64,000 nt of DNA from contig CM046878.1 in the NCBI GenBank assembly GCA_025667525.1, positions 398,618,433 through 398,682,432 on the forward strand, written 5' to 3'. Positions 10,934 to 21,331 of the stretch are shown here, one piece after another; the first letter of the stretch is position 1, and each line of letters starts with the position of its first letter. Origin of the DNA: Glebionis coronaria. Its lineage: Eukaryota; Streptophyta; Magnoliopsida; Asterales; Asteraceae. The translations under genes and the position numbers were made by a program. The notes beneath the pieces were generated by a model. It worked only from the letters and a program-made list of their open reading frames with translations. It was not told where the DNA came from and searched no databases.

Positions 10934-11479
10934 TCAAAATTTGTCAAAAGTAAAAACTACGGCAAGTAGTTCTTTCTCGGTGATCGTGTAGTTGAGCTGC
11001 GCACTATTTAGAGTTTTGCTCGTAAAGTGTATAGGACGGAAATGTTTTCCTTCGCGTTGTCCTAATATGGCTCCTACAGCGAAATCGCTTACATCACACA
11101 TAAGTTCAAACGGTCGCGACCAATCGGGTGAAACCATGATCGGTGCATTCGTTAACTTGTATTTAAGCTTTTCAAATGCCTTTATGCATTCTTCGTTGAA
11201 ATCAAAGACTATGTCTTTTTTAAGGAGTTTGGTCATCGGTCTAGCGATTTTGGAAAAGTCTCTTATGAATCGGCGGTAGAATCCCGCATAACCTAGAAAA
11301 CTTCTAATGGCTTTAACGTTAGTAGGTGGTGGTAATTTGGATATCACTTCGATCTTGGCCTTGTCTACTTCCAATCCGGCTCCGGAGACTTTGTGTCCAA
11401 GCACAATTCCTTCAGTCACCATAAAGTGACATTTCTCCCAATTGAGCACGAGATGAGCTTGTTTGCATCGGATGAGCAT
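10934..11479 (-). pseudogene. RT thumb and RNase H, element B
   Basis: 181 codons on the minus strand: [39 protein letters not shown], then RNase H from ELMCDVSDFAVGAILGQREG to TITEKELLAVVF. It overlaps the next fragment by 64 bp in another frame, so a frameshift lies just after the FMDD region. Confidence 0.9.
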
Positions 11480-12097
11480 GTGCTATTAAAAGGGAAAGAA
11501 TCAAATGAGTTTTCAAAGACTGAGAAATCATCCATGAAAACTTCCATGAATACTTCGATCATGTCTTGAAAGATCGCGATCATACACCTTTGAAAACTCG
11601 CAGGTGAATTGCAAAGACCAAAAGGCATACGACAATAAGCAAACGTTCCAAAAGGACACGTAAAAGTGGTCTTGTCTTGATCGGATGGTTCGATAGGTAT
11701 TTGGAAATATCCAGAAAAGCCATCGAGAAAACAAAAGAATTTGTTCCCTGCTAGTCTTTCCAACATTTGGTCCATGAATGGTAGAGGAAAATGATCTTTT
11801 CGTGTGGCATCATTTAATTTGCGGTAATCAATACACACACGCCAACCGGTAACGGTGCTTGTAGGAACAAGTTCGTTATGTTTGTTGGTCACAACAGTCA
11901 TTCCTCCTTTCTTAGGAACGCAGTGAATAGGGCTAACCCAAGGACTATCTTCTATGGCAAAGATGATTCATTCCTCAAGGAGTTTGGTTACTTCGGCTTT
12001 TACAATCTCCTTCATGTTTAGGTTAAGTCGACGTTGCCTCTCAATAACGGGCTTGGCATCGTCTTTAATATTGATCTTGTGTTTGCAAAATTGCGAA
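11416..12097 (-). pseudogene. RT fingers and palm, element B
   Basis: The frame 11901-11416 contains [34 protein letters not shown] and the catalytic FMDDFSVF box. The segment 11902-12097 reads, in a shifted frame, as the conserved [16 protein letters not shown] region. RT copies element RNA into DNA. At least two frame breaks show that this copy is dead. Confidence 0.9.
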
Positions 12098-13063
12098 TCA
12101 ATTCCTGGTATATCGGATGTTTACCATGCAAACGCTTCTTTGTGGTTTTTTGAGCATAGAAACAAGGCGTTTCTTCTCATCTTCCTCGAGTGAGGCTGAT
12201 ATAATCACCGGAAGGAGTGAATACTTCTTTAGATAAGCGTACTCGAGATGTTCGGGAAGAGGTTTCAATTCAAGATCCGTCGGTGGATCATGAATAGATT
12301 TGGGAACTATAAAGTTCGACTTCGAAGGCAAAACTTCGAAGGATTTGTTTTCCTCTTCTTCGAGAGTTACTTCAGAATCAAGGGCCATGAATTCTTCGAA
12401 TTCACGATCACGATCGGTATCGCTAATCTTTTCCGAAGTTGTTTGGAATGGTGCGTTGTCATCAAGCAGTGCATCCAACTCTTCTTCCGTTACTTCATCG
12501 ATAACATCCACGCGGAAGCATGTGTCATCATTTGAATGAGAATGTTGCATAGCTTTATCGACTAAGAATGTGACTCGATCGTCACTAACTCCAAGATTGA
12601 GTTCTTTATTCTTCACACGAATGATAGCAATGGCGGTGTGCAAGAATGGTCGTCCTAAAATGAGAGGGACATGATGGTCTTCCTCCATTTCAAGGATTAC
12701 GAAGTCGGCGGGAAATATGAATTTTCTAACCTGAACAAGCATGTTCTCGTACAACGGATATTGGTAGGTGTGTTTAGCCAAACGTATACTCATACTTGTA
12801 GGTTTCAAAGTATTGTTTGAAAGATTTTTATATAATGAGTATGGCATAAGATTGATACTCGCGCCTAGATCGGCCAAGGTGTGACATTCAACATTATTGG
12901 CTAGAGTACATGGTATGAGAAAGCTTCCCGAATCTCCGAGCTTTGGTGGAAGTTTGCTTTGCAAGACTGCAGAACATTCTTCATTCAAAAACGCAATAGA
13001 TATTTCCTCCGTCTTACTATGGTTGCTCACAAGATCTTTGGGGAATTTCCCATAGTTGGGCAT
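12098..13063 (-). pseudogene. Aspartic protease and linker, element B
   Basis: 321 codons on the minus strand. [19 protein letters not shown] is the Athila-type retropepsin site (D-L-G in place of the usual D-T/S-G), followed by the flap-side ILGRPFLHTA. An acidic linker (TEEELDALLDDNAPF, EEFMALDSEVTLEEEENK) then leads to the start of RT. The upstream join to gag is out of frame. Confidence 0.9.
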
Positions 13064-13974
13064 GCCGTTTAAGATATCAACAAGGGGACGTTGATCTTAA
13101 CTTCTTTAATCATCTTAAGGAATTTGGCATTACGAGCCTCCGTCTTTTCCTTTCGTAGGCGTAGAGGATATGGAATTTTGGGTGTATACGCCTTTGGTGT
13201 TGGTGTTGGAATGGGTGTGGTTTGTTTTGGTTTTGGTTTGGAAGGAGGAACGGTTTCTTACTTCTCGGGCTCATCGGCTTCATCTTCACTTTCATCGGCT
13301 AAAGTGGGAGCATTGGTGTTTGGGTTTTGTGGTGGATCATAACTCAGCCCACTTCTTGTGAATACAACATTCACATGTTCATTACGGGAGGAGGGTGGAC
13401 GGTATGGTTTATCCATAGATGGTTTTGGGTTTGTTTGAGTGTTGCTTGGCAACGAACCACTTGTTCGATTGGCTAATTGGTCGGTGATTCGACCGATCTT
13501 GGTTTCGAGATCACTAATAGTGGCGGTGTGGTGTCTTTGTCCTCTTTCAACATTAGCTTTGAGATCAAAGAATTGGTTCTTAATGAACGTGTTTGTTGAT
13601 TTTTGAGATTCTATGAAAGCTAACAACGTTTTTTCTAAGTTTGATCATTCGGGTTTCTTCTCGTTTAATGGAACGGAATTATCGTTCTCACGAGGTTGTG
13701 AGTTACGATTTTCATTTTGGGGGTACTCACGCCATGTGTCGGGGTTTCTACCGTAGTAGTTACCTCGATAACCACCTCCTAGGTATCCTTGGGCGTAGTT
13801 TGCTTCTTGTGGTGGTTCTCTTATTGGTGTGTCATCACACTCCGTAGATGGTTGTGGTCCTCAACAAAGAGTACATTCGCCTCGCATCTCATTCATTTCG
13901 TCTTTGATAGTTTTGAATTGCGAGTCGAATTTAGATGTAAGAGCGTCCATATTTTCCATGAGTTTAGAATTTTC
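13064..13974 (-). pseudogene. gag C-terminal part, element B
   Basis: The minus frame 13626-13258 encodes a coiled, polar segment (DLETKIGRITDQLANRTSG, then a Pro/Asn-rich stretch) of the kind found between the gag zinc region and protease in Athila. 13627-13974 is gag-like but shifted and interrupted. I do not see an intact zinc knuckle. Confidence 0.7.
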
Positions 13975-14866
13975 TCAACTTTCAACGAAAGCAACGGTTT
14001 TCTTGAAAGGTTTAGAACGGTTATCTTTGGACCAGTCGAGTTTTAAGATAACTCGGTCCTCTAGCAATTGATATGCTTCGTTAGGAGTCTTATAGAGAAA
14101 GAGTCCACCGGCGTCAAGGATTGCTTGCGTCGGTTCATTGAGACCATGATAAAAGATTTGGATGATGTTTCCTTTTAATAAACCATGTCCATGACAACTA
14201 CGCAGTAGGTCTTTCATTTGGTTCCACGCATCAATGAGTGTTTCTTATGGAATTTAGGTGAAACCTCATATTTCTCCCATGAGTCTTTCGTACATGGCGG
14301 GTGGAAAGAAATGGCTAACAAAAGCGGTTCTCATTTGTTCCCATGTTGCAATGGTACCGGGCTCAACTCATTATACCAAACTCTTGCATCTCCGGATAGA
14401 GATGATGGGAAGAGTTTGAGTTTTATAGCATCTACATTGACGTCAGCTCCATATCGGAACATGCCACATATTTCTATGAATTCGGCTATGTGCTTATGTG
14501 GATCGGCTCGCGTACGACCGTCATACTGGTGGTCTTTGATCATTGAAAGGTGATGACCTTTCACGTTGAAGTTTTCTCCAAGCTCAACTTGAACAATATC
14601 AGCCTTGGGGGTAGGTGCTAATACTCGGTTGGCTGCCCACATGGATTGATCGTCGGCCATTGGGAATGGTGATCGTTAAATGGGTGATAGACGACAAATG
14701 CGTCTAAGAGATTATCAAATGGTGGGTTTTTAGTTTTTGGAATTCGGTTTTCAAGAGAAACAAAGGGTTGCTTCTTGCGGTTTTTCTTTCGAGATTGATG
14801 AATATAACGTTCGGGATCGGTGTATGGACTAAGTAATTCTTGACGAAAGAACGTGTGTTCATTCAA
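13975..14866 (-). pseudogene. gag N-terminal and capsid part, element B
   Basis: Three minus-strand frames follow each other: 14866-14618 (start, MNEHTFFRQELL), 14660-14331 (HIAEFIEICGMFRYG, LFPSSLSGDARVWYNELSPV) and 14217-13975 (IQIFYHGLNEPTQAILDAGG). This is the usual order of the retrotransposon gag domain. The intervening 14218-14330 is in another frame. Gag forms the particle; this one is broken at least twice. Confidence 0.85.
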
Positions 14867-15307
14867 GTCTTGAAGAACTTTTAAAAAAGATTACAAGTAA
14901 CAAAAATAAAAACAAACAAAATATTACTAATAGGAAAATAAGTAGAGAGGAAATTAAATAAACCAAACAAAATAAAAACATAAAAAAAATTATTATTATT
15001 TTTTAATGTAAAATTTAGTTTTGCCGGCGGCAAAATAGGGGTGCCGGCCGGCAAAATGCAATCTGTAAAAAAAATGGGAGAAGTTGCCGGTCGGCAAAAT
15101 GGGAACTGTGGTGGTGTTGCCGGCGGCAGAATGGTTTTGCCGGGCGGAAAAATCGTTTCTGTGATGATGTTGTCGGCCGCAGATCAGTTTTGCCGGCGGC
15201 AAAATCGATGTTGTTGCAATTTTTTTTTATTTTTGGCTTTTTGGCAACAAGAACGCTACAATGGGTTTGATTATAGGATGATTTTGGAACTAAGAACACA
15301 ATCAAAT
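14867..15307 (-). other. Element B 5' leader with GCCGGC palindromes
   Basis: The untranslated leader between primer site and gag. Seven copies of a palindrome, ttttgccg/cggcaaaa and variants, lie at about 15019-15035, 15042-15053 (TGCCGGCCGGCA, perfect), 15083, 15117, 15135, 15170 and 15188-15204. They are GC-rich islands in an AT-rich leader. Confidence 0.7.
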
Positions 15308-15324
15308 CCCCAGCAGCGGCGCCA
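15308..15324 (-). other. Primer-binding site of element B
   Basis: On the minus strand this reads tggcgccgctgctgggg, close to the site complementary to plant Asp tRNA (TGGCGCCGTTGCCGGGG) used by Athila elements. It lies six bases from the LTR end (15331). Confidence 0.85.
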
Positions 15325-15330
15325 AAAACT

Positions 15331-15991
15331 TGATGCGTCTCCGGTGTATTGGATTGGAAACAAGTTTTAATTTTATAAACACGAATTACCGGATTGACTA
15401 AAAACGCACGGATAAGTATAGCCCTTTCGTTTGTGTATTGCTTTTATGTGGTAATACCGAGATCGTTCACAGGGATTTGAAAAACCTATGATCATTCAAA
15501 AATAAAACTATAATCGTCGATTGTAGCAATTGTAGACAAAACAAGTAATAAGTAAAATGATGAGATTAATAATAAGATTAAAAACAACACTTGGTAAAGA
15601 CTAGTTTAGGCATCCGTAGTGGTATGATTGTGATGACACGTTTAACAAATATGATTATGATAATTAGATGGATAATCCAATCTATTGTTTTCAAAAGCTT
15701 TAATCTTCGTCAAGACTTTGGTTAAAGAAAACAAGCATTAGACTCAATCACTCAATTCAAGACTTTATCCAATTTCACCACATTCGATTCACGGTCGTTT
15801 CACGAATTTGCTAACACTTATAATTATGTTTCTTGATAATCATAATTTCTTAAGAAATGATCAATACAAAAGATAGCCAATCATAGACAAACCGGCTATG
15901 ACTTGTTGACAGAAAATAACCCTTTCGACCTATGAAATCTTTACCAACAAATTAAGTTTTGATAACAATTGTCACATAAAACATAAGTACT
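15331..15991 (-). repeat. Element B 5' LTR, part next to the primer site
   Basis: Plus-strand start tgatgcgtctcc is the LTR's 3' end. It runs to the element C insertion and includes the target duplication gtact (15987-15991). No coding region. Confidence 0.75.
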
Positions 15992-16512
15992 TGTTGGAGC
16001 ATAGTTTGGCTGGGCCGGTTCGACGACTCTCATGGGTCGTTCGTCGTCTTCCCGGGTCCTGAGTAATGCTGCAAACAAAGGTAAACCAGTTAGGAGTGGA
16101 CCCGAGGCCGGAGGCCCGGGGTCCACCTCCGACGGCCAAGTTAGTATCGGATTAATATGTGGTATAAGAGGTGTAGTTGTGAGTGAAAAACCTGAGACCC
16201 CTAGCCCTGTTTATATAGTGCTAGGGTGTCTTGAAGAATAAGTTAGGTGTGTGTGAGCCGTAGGCCTGTCGGGTCAGGCCGAGTACCGACTATACGTCGA
16301 CATGTCCCCCAGTCTAGTATGATATGGTTCATAATCGTGTTATGCTAGACTCATTCATGTATCACGCTTCCTAAACAACCGTGTGCGGCTTGGTGCTAGG
16401 ACATCCTCGTGGGTCGTCCATAACATATGACTTCACTCATAATGGGCTACTGTCAGCGAAAAGATAATGAGTTGGGGTTACGAATAGTGAGCGTATCCAC
16501 TATACGTCGTCA
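15992..16512 (-). repeat. Element C 3' LTR (521 bp)
   Basis: Left copy of the LTR pair. An internal block at about 16288-16323 (tatacgtcgacatgtccccc then agtctagtat) repeats the LTR edge plus purine tract at about 16498-16530. The LTR therefore contains a second, older-looking boundary. Confidence 0.93.
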
Positions 16513-16514
16513 TG

Positions 16515-16527
16515 TCCCCCCAGTCTA
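16515..16527 (-). other. Polypurine tract of element C
   Basis: Plus strand tccccccagtcta, read on the minus strand as a G-rich purine tract directly before the 3' LTR. Confidence 0.75.
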
Positions 16528-17080
16528 GTATTCGAGGTCGTCACCAAGGTTACTAGACTTTACACCAAATCCGCTACCTATAAGCGTATCCACGTCGAAA
16601 GAAATGGGGAAAACACATATACGTAAGATGGGTGGTTGTGCTCGAATGCTTGGTTTCCCGTGATTAGACGGTAAGGACCCCGTAAGAAGAAAGCGTGTTC
16701 TATAGCCGGGGTAACACTGGCATTGGCAAGGTATCATTCTTATTCATCTCTAACGGGAGGATGATAAGAAGGTTTTGTGAAGGTGGAGGTGGAACCTGTA
16801 TGTTGCATCATGAACATTTGAAGGTGTACTTCTTAAACCCACTAATGATGCAGCATAATGCGAATATTTCATTCGGCTTAAGTCCAACAGAACATGTACT
16901 TCTGCGGCAAGGTGATGTGGATGATACATCCGTCTTGTGGCCACGACATACGATAATGACTTCAAAAAAAAATTGTCACGGTTTTTCCGGAACTAAACGT
17001 AGTTGATCAGGCTCCGTCTAAATAAGGTCCAACAAAGCAAACTTTGGAAAAATCACTTCGTGGACGAGTAAACTAATTCG
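16528..17080 (-). other. Element C interior between 3' LTR and palindrome array
   Basis: No convincing gene. The frames at 16695-17006 (+) and 16750-16965 (-) overlap on opposite strands and resemble nothing I know. A few single copies of the array core (gtacttct) are scattered here. Confidence 0.5.
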
Positions 17081-17082
17081 TC

Positions 17083-18578
17083 ACAGAAGGCGTACTTCTG
17101 CAACAAAGATATGAGCCAACAGAAGGAGTACTTCCGTGGCGAAAATAATGAGCCAGTTGAAGGAGTACTTCAACGGAGAAGGATAATGAGCCAACGAAAG
17201 AAGTACTTTTGTGGCAAAGATAATGAGCCGATGGAAGGAGTACTTCCACGGCAAAGGATAATGAGCCAACGAAAGAAGTACTTTCGTGGCGAAAATAATG
17301 AGCCGGTGGAAGGAGTACTTCCACGACGAAGGATAATAAGCCAACGAAATAAGTACTTCCGTGGCGAAATAATGAGCCGGTGGAAGGACTCCTTCCACGG
17401 CGAAGGATAATGAGCCAATGAAAGAAGTACTTACGTGGCAAAAATAATGAGCCGGTGGAAGGAGTACTTCCACGGCTAAGGATAATGAGCCAACGAAAGA
17501 AGTACTTTCGTGGCGAAAATAATGAGCCGGTGGAAGGAGTACTTCCACGGTGAAGGATAATGAGCTACCGAAAGAAGTACTTTCGTGGCAAAAATAATGA
17601 GCCAACGAAAGAAGTACTTTTGTGGCGAAAATAATGAGCCGGTGGAAGGAGTACTTCCACGGCGAAGGATAACGAGCCAACGAAAGAAGTACTTTCGTGG
17701 CGAAATAATGAGCCGGTGGAAGGAGTACTTCCACGACGAAGGATAATGAGCCAACGAAAGAAGTACTTTCGTGGAAAAAATAATGAGCCGGTGGAAGGAG
17801 TGCTTCCACGGCGAAGGATAATGAGCCAACAAAAGAAGTACTTTCGTGGAAAAAATAATGAGCCGATGGAAGGAATTCTTCCACGGCAAATGATAACAAG
17901 CACGTGGAAGAATACTTCCACGGTGAATGATAATGAGCCCGTGAAAGGAATACTTCCACGACGAATGATAATAAGCACGTGGAAGAATACTTCAACGGCG
18001 AAAATAATGAGCCAGTGGAAGAGGTACTTCCACGGCGCAGGAACAGGCGAACGGAAGAGATACTTCCACGTCGAAGGAGTAAGCCAATGGAAGAGATACT
18101 TCCATGGCTCAGAAATAAGTGCGCGGAAGGAGTACTTCCGCGTCGAAGGAGTAAGCCAATGGAAGAGCTACTTCCATGGCGCAGAAATAAGCGCGCGGAA
18201 GGAGTACTTCCGCATCGAAGGAATAAGCCAATGGAAGATATACTTCCATGGCGCAGAAATAAGCACGTGGAAGGAGTACTTCCGCGTCGAAGGAATAAGC
18301 CAATGGAAGAGATACTTCCATGGCGCAAAAATTAGCGCGCGGAAGGAGTACTTTCGCGTCGAAGAAATAAGCCAATGGAAGAGATACTTCGATGGCGCAG
18401 AAATAAGTCCGCGGAAGGAGTACTTCCGCGTCGAAGGAATAAGCCAATGGAAGAGATACTTCCATAGCGCAGAAATAAGCGCGCGGAAGGAGTATTTCTG
18501 CGTCGAAGGAATAAACCAATGGAAGAGATACTTCCATAGCAAAGGAATAAACCGGCAGAAGGCGGACTTCTGCGGCAA
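17083..18578. repeat. Tandem array of about 40 palindromic units, period about 37 bp
   Basis: Each unit has a 7-8 bp inverted repeat around a five-base centre (usually gagta, aagta or agata), separated by a spacer such as cgaaaataatgagcc. Arms change together: GTTGAAG/CTTCAAC (17156-17174), ACGAAAG/CTTTCGT, GTGGAAG/CTTCCAC, CGTGGAAG/CTTCCACG (about 17893), ATGGAAG/CTTCCAT, CGCGGAAG/CTTCCGCG. The left half is mostly gtgg/acga types and the right half mostly atgg/cgcg types. The outermost units (17084-17102, 18555-18573) share an agaag-gcg core. Every frame on both strands is open, giving apparent ORFs of up to 415 codons that I regard as by-products. Confidence 0.9.
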
Positions 18579-18599
18579 AGGAAGATATCCAAAGATATT

Positions 18600-20329
18600 T
18601 ACGTGACATGCACAGAAATAGTGGTATTATTATACCCTGGTAGCCCCCCAAGTTTAATGGTGCTACACTCGATTAGTAGTATTAAACTTAATCAAGTATT
18701 CAAAAAATTACGGTCACGTAGACCAGCGCGAAGGGACGTACCATAGCTGCGTACAAAAGATAGAAATTGTGTTCGAACGTGTGAACCAACGCGGATGGGT
18801 CTTACCATAACCACGAATTGTCACATAGTATAAGACGTATCTTAACTAACTTATGTGATGAGTTATGCCATTACGTGCGGCGTACCGCTACTACCATAAG
18901 GGCGGTCAAACGTTTTGACAAAATATTGTTAGACGTGCATAGTGTGTCTTTTGCAAGTCCATCATGAGTCATGTGGTTTGCGTAACTTACTACAACGTCA
19001 TGATAGCAAGGTGTCTAACAAGGATACATGATCCGTGGTCGTTGGGTTTGCAACCCTCTTACACGACAAGTTGAATTATTAGGTTCACTCAATCCTCTTA
19101 TTCCGCTTGGGAACGATAAGTACATGTACGCTCGTAGGCAGAAGATATCCGAGTGTACGGACTAGCACGGATGGTCGTACTATGACCGCAAATGATAAAT
19201 AAAATATATTATTTAAAGAAAATATATGTAATATATCTTACCGATTTAAAAGATATATATAATATCTTTGATAAATAAATGATATCGGAATATATCATAT
19301 CCAAATAGAAAAAAGATATATAATATCTTATAGTAATTTAAATGATATGTATAATATCCTTTATTAATATAAACAATATACCCGAACTTGCGGATTAATT
19401 ACGGAAGACACTGCTCACAACCGTAGTTAAAAATTACTTATATTACCGAACATACGGATGAATGCGGCTAGATATACCATGCCACAGATAAAAATAAGTT
19501 CAAACCAGCGCGGATGGACGTACCATGACCGCGGAAAATAGTCGGGCCCGACACGATATTGGTAGGCCGGACCGAAATTTATATTGAAATTATAAGAATC
19601 AAATTGAAAGTAATATCCTTTTCCGAATTAAAAGATATACGTAATATGTTTTATTAATGTATAAAAAATATTGATAATATCTCCAAACGTGCGGACAAGC
19701 GTGAAAAATCGCGGATAAAGAGGTCGGGCCACGACACATTATTAGTAGGCCGGACGTCGACATCTATGAAAAGTGTATTAACCAAAAAAACATATATGTA
19801 ATACTTATCTATTTAAAAAATATAGATAATATTTTTGTTAAAAATAGATGATCTTATCATAAATTTATCAATTTAAAATATTAGTTAATTTGTCATGGCA
19901 AAAGGAATTTGTTCAAGCTATGTCATCGAGGATGGGTATCATAATGCCATTATGCGGCCGAAAAAATTCTTTTCTAATTTGAAGAGAAGTAACATGTTTT
20001 TAGCAATAAACCAAAAGATGATGTAGAGATTCATATTCCCTACCAATACCATCTCCTAGCAATTTTTTTAAAAGCGATAGATATATGCATATGCAGACAA
20101 ACAACGTTGTTGACTATAGTGAAGAAACACAGTATACTTTTTTCTTTTCTAAGAAAGAAACTGTTGCGCCGGTAAAGTAGATCAAATCCGAACATGTGTT
20201 GTTCTTCTCTTTTCTAATTTATCTTAGCAAAGTAGATCAACATGCATAAGCGATAGATATAAAAATGTTGAATAAGTATGAAAAAATAACGAACCCGAAA
20301 AAGGAACACGGAGCGTGTTTTAGTCGGTG
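18600..20329 (-). other. Element C leader side, AT-rich, with dispersed hairpin motif
   Basis: No ORF of note. A roughly 27-nt motif, CGCGG-ATGG-acgta-CCAT-ga-CCGCG, is best at 19509-19533 (nested palindrome). Weaker copies lie near 18725, 18796, 19171 and 19454. Between them are AT runs with repeated gatatataatatc. Confidence 0.55.
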
Positions 20330-20346
20330 TCCCACGGATGGCGCCA
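20330..20346 (-). other. Primer-binding site of element C
   Basis: The minus strand reads tggcgccatccgtggga, three bases from the 5' LTR end. It resembles the TGGCGCCGTCTGTGGGA-type sites of Tat/Ogre elements. I cannot name the tRNA with certainty. Confidence 0.75.
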
Positions 20347-20349
20347 ACT

Positions 20350-20880
20350 TGTTGGAGCAAAGTTTGGCTGGGCCGGTTCGACGACTCTCCTGGTCCGTTC
20401 GTCGTCTTCCCGGGTCCTGAGTAATGCTGCAAACAAAGGTAAACTGGTTAGGAGTGGACCCGAGGCCGGAGCCCCGGGGTCCACCTCCGACGGTCAAGTT
20501 AGTATCGGATTAATATGTGGTATAAGAGGTGTAGTTGTGAGTGAAAAACCTGATGTAGATTGAGACCCCTAGCCCTGTTTAGATAGTGCTAGGGTGTCTT
20601 GATTAATAAGTTAGGTGTGTGTGGGCCATGGGCCTGTCAGGTCAGGCCGAATACCGACTATACGTCGACATGTCCCCCAGTCTAGTATGATATGGTTCAT
20701 AATCGTGTTATGCTAGACTCATTCATGTATCACGCTTACTAAACAACCGCGTTCGGCTTGGTGCTAGGACATCCTCGTGGGTCGTCCGTAACATATGGAT
20801 CCACTCATAATGGGCTACTGTCAGCGAAAAGATAATGGGTTAGGGTTACGAATAGTGAGCGTAGCCACTATACGTCGTCA
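20350..20880 (-). repeat. Element C 5' LTR (531 bp)
   Basis: Right copy of the pair, followed by target duplication gtact (20881-20885). Confidence 0.93.
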
Positions 20881-20885
20881 GTACT

Positions 20886-21331
20886 AATTGTTCAAAGGAA
20901 AGCTTGACATTGAAATAAACATAAATCACAATCACAACCACTACTTCATACCACAAACATCATCCTACCAAGTGTAGAATGAGATTTAGCTACTCATAAC
21001 AAACAATGAAATACACTCTGAAATAATGGTCTTACAAGTCATAATTAAGAGTCTTACAAAGTGGAAATATGTTGCTATTGATTAGGGTAATGATCCTAAT
21101 ATGACAAAATATTTTGTGTTGTTGTGTATTCGTACTCGATTCAATTCGAATTGAACACGGTTTAAGGTGGACTTATCATTTTTGGTAACTAAAAGGGGGA
21201 GCTTTTGATTATCTATTTTAAACTAAAATGAAGTAAAACAAATGACAATTATAAAGAGATTAAACAAGTTTAAGACTTAATAAAAAGTAAATTTAAAAAT
21301 AAAATAAGACAAGACAATTTAAAATTAAACT
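20886..21331 (-). repeat. Element B 5' LTR continuation or adjoining flank
   Basis: AT-rich, no gene. Directly after the C target duplication, so it must be the sequence C inserted into, the outer part of B's 5' LTR. I cannot place the LTR's outer end because B's other LTR is outside the window. Confidence 0.55.

Larger units (their letters stand above)
15992..20880 (-). mobile_element. Element C: non-autonomous Tat-like LTR element with palindrome array
   Basis: Direct repeats 15992-16512 and 20350-20880 start tgttggagc and end cgtcgtca on the plus strand. They are flanked by the perfect 5-bp target duplication gtact (15987-15991, 20881-20885). The primer site and purine tract place the 5' LTR on the right. 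The 3.8 kb interior has no gag or pol domain in any frame. The primer site resembles those of Tat/Ogre elements, whose 3' UTRs are known to carry variable tandem repeats. The LTRs differ at many positions and by a gtagattga-type insertion (about 20552), so the element is older than A, D and H. Confidence 0.92.
8539..21331 (-). mobile_element. Element B: broken Athila-type LTR retrotransposon, interrupted by C
   Basis: Reading leftwards: LTR (about 21331 to 15331, split by element C at 15992-20880), primer site 15308-15324, leader, gag, protease, RT, RNase H, integrase (to 9389), 3' UTR (to 8539). The 3' end and 3' LTR are cut off by element A. Athila membership rests on the protease motif [10 protein letters not shown], the RT motif [10 protein letters not shown] with FMDD box, and the primer site tggcgccgctg, close to the Asp-tRNA site of Athila elements. 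Multiple stops and frame breaks make it non-coding. Confidence 0.9.

Noticed and set aside
10992..11279. Plus-strand ORFs across 9446-14553
   Set aside because: Shadows of the minus-strand gag-pol remnants of B, which show clear domains.
17081..18606. Long ORFs on both strands (up to 415 codons minus, 296 plus) over the palindrome array
   Set aside because: All frames are open because the repeat has few stops. The unit length is not a multiple of three and no domain is seen.
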